The position numbers and the translations under genes were made by a program. Shown here piece after piece: positions 7,160 to 14,971 of a DNA stretch of 30,136 nucleotides. The DNA is from JAZLIT01 sp045617525. GTDB taxonomy: Bacteria; Bacillota; Bacilli; Bacillales_A; Planococcaceae. The DNA lies in contig JAZLIT010000143.1 in the NCBI GenBank assembly GCA_045617525.1, forward strand, positions 1 through 30,136, given 5' to 3'. The notes below the pieces were generated by a model, which was not told where the DNA came from, made no database searches, and was given only the letters and a program-made list of their open reading frames with translations. Positions within the stretch are counted from its first letter, which is position 1; every line of letters begins with the position of its first letter.

Positions 7160-7279
7160 TTGGATAATAATAATTTCAAGGAGGCTTTGTTAGCAAAAAC
7201 TAATGAAGATATCTCTGAGACTGTAATTCAAATTTTTATCCAGCTCTATCTTTATGAACAAGAACATCAAGAAGTATAA
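7160..7279 (+). CDS. Tiny ORF (39 aa) leading the serine-recombinase module
   Basis: A TTG start follows an aaaggaggg ribosome site (7144-7152). The 39-residue product ends QIFIQLYLYEQEHQEV, nearly identical to the end of the 38-aa ORF at 183-299, while the N-terminal half differs. The shared start codon, ribosome site and protein tail in two diverged copies support real translation. A TATTAT at 7121-7126 could be its -10. The function is unknown; it may regulate the recombinases, for example as a recombination directionality factor, but it is short for that. Confidence 0.65.
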   Translation: MDNNNFKEALLAKTNEDISETVIQIFIQLYLYEQEHQEV

Positions 7280-7305
7280 ATTCGCATTTTATTCACCTAG
7301 AAAAG

Positions 7306-7410
7306 TTTATTGGAAGCGTAATAGCAGTAAGAAAAAATATTCAGTCGGCATACAACTAACTTTAGACATTTAAATGTATATTTCCTCCTATTTATGGGAA
7401 TTGTTTTGTA
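7306..7410 (+). promoter_or_regulatory. Conserved 105-nt leader, copy 2, with a possible ribosome-site sequestering element
   Basis: Only 4 of 105 positions differ from 326-430. It contains the palindrome acatttaaatgt (7366-7377) and tttcctcc (7381-7388), which can pair with the agggaggaa ribosome site (7421-7429) of the 53-aa ORF. The unpaired linker differs between copies while complementarity is kept, so an RNA switch controlling the recombinase operon is plausible. A DNA recombination site is the main alternative. Confidence 0.5.
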
Positions 7411-7434
7411 AAACCATTGAAGGGAGGAATTGAT

Positions 7435-7596
7435 ATGTCTAAGCTTTGTAGAGTTGTGAAGGTTAGTTACTCAAACGAACTTTCTAGAGAATCTGCTATG
7501 TGGATTGAGAAGTATATCGAATCGATATTAATTCAAGAAATTATCGGTAAAGATATTACAAAACTCCATCTGTTATTAATGAAAAGCGAGGAGTAG
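7435..7596 (+). CDS. Small ORF (53 aa) immediately upstream of the serine recombinases
   Basis: An ATG with a strong agggaggaa ribosome site gives 53 residues beginning MSKLCRVVKVSYSNELSRES and ending LLLMKSEE; the stop is 2 nt from the recombinase start at 7599, whose ribosome site lies within its last codons. A truncated relative is at 455-550. The tight spacing suggests translational coupling to the recombinase. The family is not recognised. A small co-factor of the recombinases, such as a directionality factor, is a reasonable hypothesis. Confidence 0.7.
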   Translation: MSKLCRVVKVSYSNELSRESAMWIEKYIESILIQEIIGKDITKLHLLLMKSEE

Positions 7597-7598
7597 AT

Positions 7599-8963
7599 AT
7601 GAGTAAAGAAGAATATATTATTGTTTACAGTCGAGTTAGTTCTGCAGCGCAAAGTCTTTCAATGCAAATTAGTCTCGCAAAACAGTATTTAGAACGTGAA
7701 AATATCGATTCAAGTGAAGTTCAATTTATCGATGATCATGATGTATCAGCAACAAAACTATCTATGTATGATAGAAAAGGATTAAATAAGCTAATAAAAC
7801 AAATTAAAGCTGACAAAGCACACAAAGTAATTGTTTATAAACGAGACAGACTTGCGCGAAACTTTTATGAGTATTCTGAGCTAGCAAAATTATTTATTAA
7901 TTATAATCTTGAAGTAATTTTTACAGCTTCGGATGAACCACCATTTTCAAATAACCTAGCATTAGAATCATTTTATGGTATCTTCGCACAAATGGAAGGT
8001 AATAGCATTAAAAGTCGTACAGATGATGTTCGTAAGCAATATCCTTCTAATATTTTTGGTTATATACGTAATAAGAACGAAGGCTTAGTCACTTATACTG
8101 CTAACCCTGAAAAAGCTGATGTGGTTCGTTCATTATTTGAAAAAGCTGCTAGTATTACATCGGCAGAGATGTTTATCGATTTTTTGATTGAAAAACATCC
8201 ATTTAAGTTTGAGCAGAAAATAAAGGTATTAACAAATTCTTTTTACGCTGGTTACTTCCAGAAAAATGAGTTGTTTCAAAAGTTATCACATGTAGAACCT
8301 TTAACAGATTTAAGCTCTTTCAAAAAAGTAAATAGCATCATTGATACGTATTTAAAAGACTTTAATAATGCCTTAAACCTAACACCTACACTAATGTACA
8401 AGTTACCAAAATGCGACTATTGTAAAAATACAATGAAAGTGAAACGACAGCATCCTTTAGATTCCGGTCAAATTTATTGCAGTAACGGTCATAAGAAAGT
8501 AGAAATCTCAATTGTAGAATATAATCAGCAAATTTCACTAACTTTACATGAAGAGTTACTAAAATTTAAACACTCTCATTTACGTAAAATTGCAGTTAAT
8601 ACTTTAAAAGGCGAAAAAGTAGCGTTAGAACAACAATTAAAGCAACTAAAAAATAATTACCAAAATGCTCTATTAGATTTAACTTCATCATTCGATTCTG
8701 TAGATGCACGATACGATAAATCTTTAGCAACACTCGATTTATTAAAAAACTCAATTTCAATAACATTAGATGAAATTACAATGATAGACAACTTAATTGA
8801 AGAAATAAAAACCTTAACAGATTATTTAAATTCATTCAATTTAACTTTAAGTACTGAAGATTTAATAAATATAGCTACATTACTTGTAGAAGATATTCAT
8901 GTTGGACATGATTTCACCTCAATTACATTATTTCTTACAGCAACAGAAAACGGAGTAACTTAA
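7599..8963 (+). CDS. Large serine recombinase, first of a coupled pair
   Basis: This 454-aa protein has the resolvase/invertase catalytic domain at the N-terminus: YSRVSSAAQS with Ser14 as the likely nucleophile, and the helper arginines in KRDRLARN (81-88). Residues about 150-260 correspond to the recombinase DNA-binding domain. A zinc-ribbon-like set follows (Cys272, Cys275, Cys294, His298), then a coiled coil (about 320-420). Large serine recombinases integrate and excise elements at specific att sites without host factors. The ATG has the ribosome site gaggag at 7588. Its TAA shares a base with the next ATG (TAATG). The paired layout recalls ccrA/ccrB of staphylococcal cassettes in organisation, though I cannot show specific homology to them. 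Confidence 0.9.
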   Translation: MSKEEYIIVYSRVSSAAQSLSMQISLAKQYLERENIDSSEVQFIDDHDVSATKLSMYDRKGLNKLIKQIKADKAHKVIVYKRDRLARNFYEYSELAKLFINYNLEVIFTASDEPPFSNNLALESFYGIFAQMEGNSIKSRTDDVRKQYPSNIFGYIRNKNEGLVTYTANPEKADVVRSLFEKAASITSAEMFIDFLIEKHPFKFEQKIKVLTNSFYAGYFQKNELFQKLSHVEPLTDLSSFKKVNSIIDTYLKDFNNALNLTPTLMYKLPKCDYCKNTMKVKRQHPLDSGQIYCSNGHKKVEISIVEYNQQISLTLHEELLKFKHSHLRKIAVNTLKGEKVALEQQLKQLKNNYQNALLDLTSSFDSVDARYDKSLATLDLLKNSISITLDEITMIDNLIEEIKTLTDYLNSFNLTLSTEDLINIATLLVEDIHVGHDFTSITLFLTATENGVT

Positions 8964-10438
8964 TGTTAAATAATAATATTACTGCTTACAAAACTGTAGC
9001 CTATATACGTTTTTCAGATGAGAAGCAAAAAGGTAATCATTCCATCGAGATACAAAAAGCACAAATTTTAATGTTTGCTGAGCGTAACAATCTTGAAATT
9101 GTAAGATGGTGTATTGATGAATCAACTAGTGCCTACTCTAAAAAGATTGAATCTCGTAAAGGTATGCAACAAGTTATTGAACAAATACAAAATGGGGCTG
9201 AGGCCTTATGTTTCTATGAGGAATCTCGTTTAACTCGACAGATTACAGATTTTTATTTTTCTGTTTACTCACATATCAAAGAGCAGTTTCCACATGTTAA
9301 ATTTTATAGCACACAAACTGAAGGAGAATGGGATCCAAATAATCCATTAGTCCAAGCTAAATTCGTTTTTGCAAATGAAGAGTCTCAAATAAAATCTGTT
9401 CGTGCTAAAGATACTCAATCTGAGATTTTAAAAGAAAAAAACCTATCTCGACCTGGTTCAAGAATACCGACAGGCTATGAAATAGTGGAAGGTAATTTAG
9501 TCCCTAATAAAGACTTTCGCGTAGTTTTATTAATTTACTACCTCGCCATTTGGGGACATTCACATCAAACAATTGCAACTTATTTAAATAACGCTAATAT
9601 CGTTACGAAGAAAATAACTACTTGGCATGGCAGCACGATCAGTTATATATTAAATAACCCTGCTTATGATGGTATTTTACAATGGCATAGCAATAAAGAG
9701 GTTTTTACTTTTACAAACACTCACAAGTCTATTGTTGGACCAACTATGTTGCATCTTAGTAAACAAAGCTTGGAACTCAAGAAAAAGTATGGAAAAATGG
9801 ATACACCATTTTATTTCCGCGATTTATTAGAATGTAAAAATTGTTGCTCTACTTTAGTAGCAAAAGATAATTCCCCACGAGGAAAGAGTAAACAATACTT
9901 AGTTTACAAGTGTGCCTCATGCAAAGAGAGTGTTAATATCGAAATCGTTCATGAAGCAGTGTTTCATGAACTTACAAATGGTATTAGTACTCAAAAAGAA
10001 AAACTAATTAAAAATGCTTATGAACAGTTATATAGTTGGCAGATAAAATTCCATGAATTAAAAGAAACTGTAATTCATCAATTAAAAGCTCACCATGAAA
10101 AGCTCGGACTTCTACAGCAAAGTAATAATCCGAATAAAGAAGCTTTAATGAATTCTTTTAATGAATCAATTCTGTATTTTAAAACAAAAAAAGATGAATA
10201 CAATTCTTTAATTAATACTATCGATGAGCTGTTGAATGATAGCGGATTTAATAAAACACTCGATATGCTTTTACAAAGTCATATTTATAATTTATCGAAT
10301 ACCGAAAGAAGAATTTTTAGTCTTAGCTTCATCAATAAGATTCAAATTGATTTCCAAAAAGATTGTGATTTAACAATTGATTTTCGTTTAACACCTTTTG
10401 TTGCATTAGAAAACTTTCTGGTTGAAAAACCGAATTAA
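8963..10438 (+). CDS. Large serine recombinase, second of a coupled pair
   Basis: This 491-aa protein has the catalytic motif YIRFSDEKQ with Ser18, followed by EESRLTRQ (86-93), where the usual aspartate before the conserved arginine is replaced by serine and the final asparagine by glutamine. A recombinase domain lies at about 165-275, a four-cysteine zinc ribbon uses Cys291, Cys294, Cys317 and Cys320, and a coiled coil spans about 340-430. The start codon overlaps the stop of the first recombinase, so the two are translationally coupled and probably made in equal amounts, consistent with a two-subunit recombinase. The last codons lie inside the first copy of the ctggtt…accgaa repeat cluster. 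Confidence 0.9.
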   Translation: MLNNNITAYKTVAYIRFSDEKQKGNHSIEIQKAQILMFAERNNLEIVRWCIDESTSAYSKKIESRKGMQQVIEQIQNGAEALCFYEESRLTRQITDFYFSVYSHIKEQFPHVKFYSTQTEGEWDPNNPLVQAKFVFANEESQIKSVRAKDTQSEILKEKNLSRPGSRIPTGYEIVEGNLVPNKDFRVVLLIYYLAIWGHSHQTIATYLNNANIVTKKITTWHGSTISYILNNPAYDGILQWHSNKEVFTFTNTHKSIVGPTMLHLSKQSLELKKKYGKMDTPFYFRDLLECKNCCSTLVAKDNSPRGKSKQYLVYKCASCKESVNIEIVHEAVFHELTNGISTQKEKLIKNAYEQLYSWQIKFHELKETVIHQLKAHHEKLGLLQQSNNPNKEALMNSFNESILYFKTKKDEYNSLINTIDELLNDSGFNKTLDMLLQSHIYNLSNTERRIFSLSFINKIQIDFQKDCDLTIDFRLTPFVALENFLVEKPN

Positions 10439-10624
10439 TTTCTAAGCTACTGGTTAGAAAACCGAAATAATAAAATAGTCTTCATAAATTTGAAAACTCA
10501 CATTTAGTAAAGCCCTTTATTTCAAAGGCTTTAGCTAAAGTTTAATCGGTTTTCTGACCACTTTAGGATACTATAGTGGTTAGAAAACCGAATATATAAT
10601 TTAAATACTGGTTCCAAAACCGAA
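10418..10624. repeat. Cluster of five 17-bp repeats (ctggttNNAAAACCGAA type)
   Basis: Four direct copies lie at 10418-10434, 10450-10466, 10576-10592 and 10608-10624, and one inverted copy at 10545-10561. The consensus is tggttagaaaaccgaa, itself partly symmetric (ggtt…aacc). The inverted copy and the copy at 10576 form a 15-bp inverted repeat with one mismatch and a 14-nt spacer. The cluster spans the stop of the second serine recombinase and the space before the excisionase leader. The spacing suggests protein-binding sites for recombinase, integrase arm or excisionase. Confidence 0.75.
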
Positions 10625-10712
10625 AAATTTCATTTTAATTTAAAATCGCTCTTCGAATATCAAAAAATGCAGATATAATGATTAACACTAATTGAATAAT
10701 TCTCTATAAACG

Positions 10713-10775
10713 AAAACCGTAACGAGATTTGGTTCACATTTTTATGTGATCTATTTCTGTTGCGGTTTTTTTATT
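10713..10775 (+). terminator. Hairpin with inner stem and T-run upstream of the excisionase gene
   Basis: The outer arms aaaaccgtaac (10713-10723) and gttgcggtttt (10759-10769) pair with one wobble; an inner hairpin is formed by tcacat (10734-10739) and atgtga (10744-10749); seven T residues end at 10772. It can be read as a terminator for the serine-recombinase operon or as an attenuating leader of the xis-int operon, whose first ATG is 48 nt away. Confidence 0.7.
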
Positions 10776-10819
10776 CAAATTATTAATAACTCATTGTATT
10801 TTGAAAGGATTTGTTTGAA

Positions 10820-11038
10820 ATGAAAAACACAAAAGCTTATTTAACATGGGAATCACTACCCGACATTTTAAGCGCGCAGCACATTGCTCTATTTTTAGGC
10901 ATCTCGCGTCGGAGAATTTATGAACTGTTTCAACTAAATCCAGCAGATGGTGGTATTCCTAATTTTGAAATCGGTGCTTCTAAACGCGTATTAAAATCCG
11001 ATTTACAAACATGGATTACAGATAAAAAACAAAATTAA
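10820..11038 (+). CDS. xis: Excisionase-like helix-turn-helix protein
   Basis: This 72-aa protein has a MerR/excisionase-type HTH (LSAQHIALFLGISRRRIYEL, about residues 17-36) and a wing (FEIGASKRVLKSDLQTWI). Small proteins of this type act as excisionases, bending attachment-site DNA and directing the partner tyrosine integrase to excise. The ATG at 10820 is 11 nt from the aaagg ribosome site; the in-frame TTG at 10811 is too close to it. The integrase at 11062 begins 23 nt downstream, so the two form a xis-int operon like that of Tn916. Confidence 0.8.
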   Translation: MKNTKAYLTWESLPDILSAQHIALFLGISRRRIYELFQLNPADGGIPNFEIGASKRVLKSDLQTWITDKKQN

Positions 11039-11061
11039 CTCATAAGGGAGATTAGATAATT

Positions 11062-12276
11062 ATGAAAGGTCATTTTAAAAAACGAGGTTGTAAATGCGTA
11101 ACAAAAAATTGCACATGCGATAAAACTTGGTCTGTTGTCATCGACATTGGGAAGAATCTGCAGACAGGTAAACGACAGCAAAAAACTTTAAGTGGCTTTA
11201 AAACCAAAGAAGAGGCAGAAATTGCAGTCACTTCCTTAATTAATGAGATTAATCATGGAACTTACTTTTCTGAGTCCGGTATTCCATTTAAAGATTTCAT
11301 TGATACATGGTTGCTTGAATATACGAAAAAGGTAAACCCAAAAGAAAGTACACTTCGATTAAGAAAGTATTATATTCATAAACTGCTACCTTATTTTACC
11401 TATGCATCTCTTAAAGACATTTCAAAAGATCTTTACCAGGACGCTATTGATGATTTAACACAAAAAGGATATAGCAAAAGTACGCTCAATGGTATTCACT
11501 TTACGGCTAAAATGCTGTTTAAACTCGCTGCAAGTAAACAATTTATTAAAGTTAATCCTACAGCAGATGCTTATGTACAACGTGAACAGCAAGAAATTAT
11601 TGAAATGGATGAAGATGAATTACCTATTTACTTTGAAAAGGACGAGCTTGCTATATTCCTAAAAACCGTGAAAGAAAAAGGGTTATATCTTGATATATTA
11701 ATCTTTTTCACTTTGAGTTATACAGGAATGAGGATCGGTGAGTTAGTCGCTTTGAAATGGAGGAATATAGATTTCACTAACAATACGATTAGTATTACGA
11801 AAACCTGCTATAATCCAAAAAACAATACGAAGAAATATAAACTTCTTCCTCCTAAAACAAAAAAATCTCGCCGTACTATAGTCGTGGATGAATTTATAAT
11901 GAGCCTATTTAAAACGCATTACAAAGAGCAACAGCAGCTTATTAAACATTTGGGCGATAGTTATGACGATGAACAGTTTATATTCGCAAATACGAACAAA
12001 TATCCTGGATACCCTATTTTAATTAAACTTATAGAAAATAGAATGAAACGGTTATTAAAGTTGACTGCCTTAAATCTTAAAGTAACACCGCACTCACTAC
12101 GTCATACACATACATCTCTTTTAGCAGAAGCTGGTGTCGATTTAGACGAAATAATGGAGCGTTTAGGCCATCAAGATGATGCAACGACACGAAATATTTA
12201 TTTGCATATTACATCTGTTCGGAAGAGTGCAGCTGCAATTAAATTCAGTAATTTAATGAATAATATTTCGGCTTAG
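11062..12276 (+). CDS. int: Tyrosine recombinase (Tn916/phage-type integrase) 1
   Basis: This 404-aa protein has an N-terminal arm-binding domain (residues 1-70), a core-binding SAM-like domain (about 74-175) and a catalytic domain with Arg224 (GMRIGELVALKW), a lysine near 265-268 (PKTKKSRR), His344 and Arg347 (HSLRH), His370 (RLGH) and nucleophile Tyr380 (NIYLHIT). It joins and cuts element ends at an attachment core. The N-terminus carries CxC-x4-CxC (Cys10, 12, 17, 19), which could bind zinc. It is paired with an excisionase and preceded by the repeat cluster. It is clearly related to the integrase at 14972, but no attachment core was found next to it; an IS30 copy sits 26 bp past the stop, where the site would be expected. 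Confidence 0.93.
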   Translation: MKGHFKKRGCKCVTKNCTCDKTWSVVIDIGKNLQTGKRQQKTLSGFKTKEEAEIAVTSLINEINHGTYFSESGIPFKDFIDTWLLEYTKKVNPKESTLRLRKYYIHKLLPYFTYASLKDISKDLYQDAIDDLTQKGYSKSTLNGIHFTAKMLFKLAASKQFIKVNPTADAYVQREQQEIIEMDEDELPIYFEKDELAIFLKTVKEKGLYLDILIFFTLSYTGMRIGELVALKWRNIDFTNNTISITKTCYNPKNNTKKYKLLPPKTKKSRRTIVVDEFIMSLFKTHYKEQQQLIKHLGDSYDDEQFIFANTNKYPGYPILIKLIENRMKRLLKLTALNLKVTPHSLRHTHTSLLAEAGVDLDEIMERLGHQDDATTRNIYLHITSVRKSAAAIKFSNLMNNISA

Positions 12277-12301
12277 TTTTTTTTTTATGATGAATTGTAA
12301 T

Positions 12302-13329
12302 ATTAAGTGCAACACCCGTAAGACAAAATAAAAGAAGCCCATAACGACCTCGTGTAAAATGTTAGTTACCACACCAAACATTAGAGGAGGAATCGTTATG
12401 AGCTACACTCATCTTACCATATCTGAACGTTCGAAAATAGAAACTTATGTTGAATTAGGCTATTCACTTAGAGAAATTGCATCGCGCCTTAAGCGAAGCC
12501 CTTCAACGATTTCAAGAGAATTACGTCGTCATGCGAATTGCACGATTGAACAAGCACAAGTCCGTTATCAAACCAATAAATCGAACTGTGGAGCGAAGTT
12601 AAAACTAACCCTTGAGTTAAAAGAAACGGTTCAAGAAAAATTAGATGAAACTTGGTCGCCTGAACAAATTGTCGGCCGCTTATATCAAGGGAAACTGAGC
12701 TTTAAAAGCATCTACCGTTGGATTTATAACGGCTTATTAGAAGTGCCTGTAACGGTTCTTCGTCAAAAGGGAAAACGTCAAAAGCCTCGTGAAACAAGAG
12801 GTCGATTCAATATTGGTACACCAATTTCAAAGCGGCCAAAAGAAGTTCGTAAGCGTCAAAAATTTGGACATTGGGAATTAGATACAGTTGTTTCTGGACG
12901 CGGACAGGCAAAAGGCTGCGTAGCTACATTCATTGAGCGCAAGACACGTTGGTATACAGGCGTTTTAATTCCGGATCGTTCTGCAAATTCCATGGAGGCA
13001 GCTATTAAACTGTTACATCAGCAATTGCCCAAAGGTGCAATTAAAACAGCCACGACGGACCGTGGTAAAGAATTTAGCTGTTACAATGTGCTCGAGAAAG
13101 ATTTAAACATCCAGGTCTATTTTGCGGATGCTTATTCTTCATGGCAACGCGGAAGTAATGAAAATGGAAATGGATTACTACGTGAGTTCTTCCCTAAGAA
13201 AACGAATTTTGATTACGTTACCACAGATGAGATGAACCAGGCTCTTCACCTCATCAACAATCGACCAAGGAAATGCCTTAGTTGGAAAACTGCATACGAG
13301 GCGTTTAAGGAAGAACTGTTGCACTTAAT
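12302..13329 (+). mobile_element. IS30-family insertion sequence
   Basis: Inverted ends attaagtgcaaca (12302-12314) and tgttgcacttaat (13317-13329) are perfect over 13 bp and flank an intact IS30-type transposase. The length of about 1.03 kb is normal for the family. Recognisable inverted repeats may extend further imperfectly, and no target duplication is evident, so the outer ends are approximate. Confidence 0.8.
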
Positions 13330-13333
13330 TTGA
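12398..13333 (+). CDS. IS30-family transposase
   Basis: This 311-aa DDE transposase has an N-terminal helix-turn-helix (SLREIASRLKRSPSTISREL) typical of IS30. A catalytic core follows: an aspartate in HWELDTVV, one in TTDRGKEF, and a glutamate in SSWQRGSNENGNGLLREFFP. The ATG at 12398 has a gaggagg ribosome site; an in-frame ATG at 12359 lacks one. The final codons and the TGA lie across the right inverted end, with the stop 2-4 nt beyond it, so the reading frame terminates in target DNA. No frameshift is present, so the element may be active. Confidence 0.93.
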   Translation: MSYTHLTISERSKIETYVELGYSLREIASRLKRSPSTISRELRRHANCTIEQAQVRYQTNKSNCGAKLKLTLELKETVQEKLDETWSPEQIVGRLYQGKLSFKSIYRWIYNGLLEVPVTVLRQKGKRQKPRETRGRFNIGTPISKRPKEVRKRQKFGHWELDTVVSGRGQAKGCVATFIERKTRWYTGVLIPDRSANSMEAAIKLLHQQLPKGAIKTATTDRGKEFSCYNVLEKDLNIQVYFADAYSSWQRGSNENGNGLLREFFPKKTNFDYVTTDEMNQALHLINNRPRKCLSWKTAYEAFKEELLHLI

Positions 13334-13794
13334 CAAACCGTCTTATGTAAAACTCTTTAATAATCTCAAGACAGAAGCTAAAATAAAGTATTTCAAGTAT
13401 CTCTTTTGAATTAAAATTTATAAATAGCACTTAAATATATACTCTTCAATAGAAAAAGGTACAACACTAAAGTTTGTACCTTTTTTATTTATTACCAAGC
13501 TTTCATTTGGAAACGGTATTAAGATTTATATTGCATAAATCTTTAATGAAAGTAGAGACGCTTCTTCAACAATCGCGCCCGTTTTGTTGAAGAGCGTTGT
13601 TCAACTAAAGCTAACATAAAAAGCTGATAAACAATGCCCTCTTAAGGCACGAACGAATAAAAAACAAAAAGCGTTAAATCCTCCTTGAATATCAACGCCA
13701 TTGTTAGTTAGTAAGTAAAAATATAGTACATTTATTTCTCCGTCTATATAAAACGCTGGTTTTAAACTTACTCATTCGAGTATTAAATTTTAAT
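13334..13794. other. Gene-free region between IS30 and the secreted protein gene
   Basis: No supported ORF is present. It holds a bidirectional terminator-like hairpin at 13452-13486, and an inverted repeat cgcttcttcaacaa (13559-13572) / ttgttgaagagcg (13584-13596) around cgcgcccg that is likely a dispersed repeat or IS remnant. The remainder is featureless AT-rich sequence. Confidence 0.4.
13452..13486. terminator. Hairpin with A-run and T-run on either side
   Basis: The stem aaaaaggtacaa pairs with ttgtacctttttt around a short loop. The flanking A and T runs would allow termination in both directions, between the IS30 transposase and the convergent secreted-protein gene. Confidence 0.65.
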
Positions 13795-14259
13795 TTATTT
13801 TATTGATTTTGCATTCATAACAAATTCAGTGTCCTCTTTCAAACGAAGGATATAATTCATTATAAACGAAAGCTCTATTTTCCCTTCTTTATAATGAGCA
13901 TCTAAAGCTTCAAAGTGTTTACTAACTAAGTAATTAAATAACTCGTCTTTACTAATGTTTTGCTTCTCAGCAATTTCAAGCATACTGTAATTTTTTTTCA
14001 GCTTAAAGTATTCTTCCTCTGTTATGCCTAAGAAATTTGTTAAACTAACAAAGTCAGTTTTAAGACTAAAAACAACTTTGCCTTCACCTTCATTTGTATC
14101 TTGATTTTTTAAGTCTCTTACTTCAACTTGTTCAATATTAATGTCAATTGGCTTCAGTATATTTTCTGCCGAACCCTTACTGCTTAAATTTAGGTAAGTA
14201 ATGGAAAAAATAAGTGTCAAGGTTAGTAATATAAATAGTCGATGTTTATTATTTTTCAT
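13795..14259 (-). CDS. Small secreted or membrane-anchored protein with DUF2680-like helices
   Basis: This 154-aa protein has an N-terminal basic stretch and hydrophobic segment (LFILLTLTLIFSITYL, residues 8-23), a signal peptide or anchor. A central region with ITEEEYFKLKKNYSMLEIAE, then ISKDELFNYLVSKHFEALD and YKEGKI, has the pattern seen in the helical repeats of YckD/DUF2680 secreted proteins of Bacillales. The ATG at 14259 follows an aaaggag ribosome site; an ATG eight codons upstream has none. It stands alone on the minus strand, and its role in the island is unknown. Confidence 0.65.
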   Translation of the reverse strand: MKNNKHRLFILLTLTLIFSITYLNLSSKGSAENILKPIDINIEQVEVRDLKNQDTNEGEGKVVFSLKTDFVSLTNFLGITEEEYFKLKKNYSMLEIAEKQNISKDELFNYLVSKHFEALDAHYKEGKIELSFIMNYILRLKEDTEFVMNAKSIK

Positions 14260-14420
14260 TTTACTTCTCCTTTTTCTAAACATTTTCCCCTTACAAGATA
14301 AATTTATGCAATGCTAATTAGAAAGAGGAATAATTGTCAGAGAAGCAATTTAACGTTTATTAGGTTTGTTTTGTATACTTTTTAAAACTCTGTTAAGATT
14401 GGGCCAAGATAAATAATTTA

Positions 14421-14788
14421 TTCAAAAACTATGTTAATGAGAAGGGCTGGGAATTATACGATATATATACAGATGAAGAATCTGGCTCTGATTCAAATCG
14501 TGCAGGTATTCAACGTTTAATTAAAGATGCACAAGAAAAGATATTTGATGTAATCGTCGCTAAAGAGTTCTCTCGTATTTCTCGTAATAGTGCGTTTTTA
14601 TATGGATTTAAGGATGCAATGATTGCGAATCGAATCCATTTCATCACTTTAGATGACACTAAAAAAAACATTAACTAAATAAACTTATAGCTCGGTTCAT
14701 TCGAGAAATCATTGTAAAAGCAGACAATTTAAAAGTGCATTATCGCGCTTCTAAATCGTCTGCTTTTTACGTTTCTAGCATCGTTTAA
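14421..14788 (+). pseudogene. Decayed large serine recombinase (internal deletion, no start)
   Basis: Frame 14421-14678 encodes an internal part of a resolvase domain (NEKGWELYDIYTDEESGSDS, then FDVIVAKEFSRISRNSAF, then RIHFITLDD), lacking the N-terminal catalytic serine strand. After a stop, 14692-14788 resumes with a recombinase C-terminal tail (IREIIVKADNLKVHYRASKS). The entire DNA-binding and zinc-ribbon part between them is deleted. It is a different lineage from the intact pair at 7599-10438. The tail again contains an inverted repeat (gcagac…gtctgc). The same tail is found at 3652-3750. Confidence 0.8.
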
Positions 14789-14971
14789 TAACAGTGTATA
14801 AAAGACCTTTATTCCCAAAATATGAACCGTTGATGAATATGGCTAATAAACTTAGTACTCATTGTTCTGCAAATTACTCGTCTTTCTAATTTCCATGCAT
14901 TCTTAACTTTTTAAATGGAGATAATGCATGTTGTAAGACGAATAAGGTAGAAAGCGAGGTCATTCAATGAA

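Noticed and set aside
10418..10624. CRISPR array
   Set aside because: The five repeats are 17 bp, unequally spaced and one is inverted; there are no cas genes.
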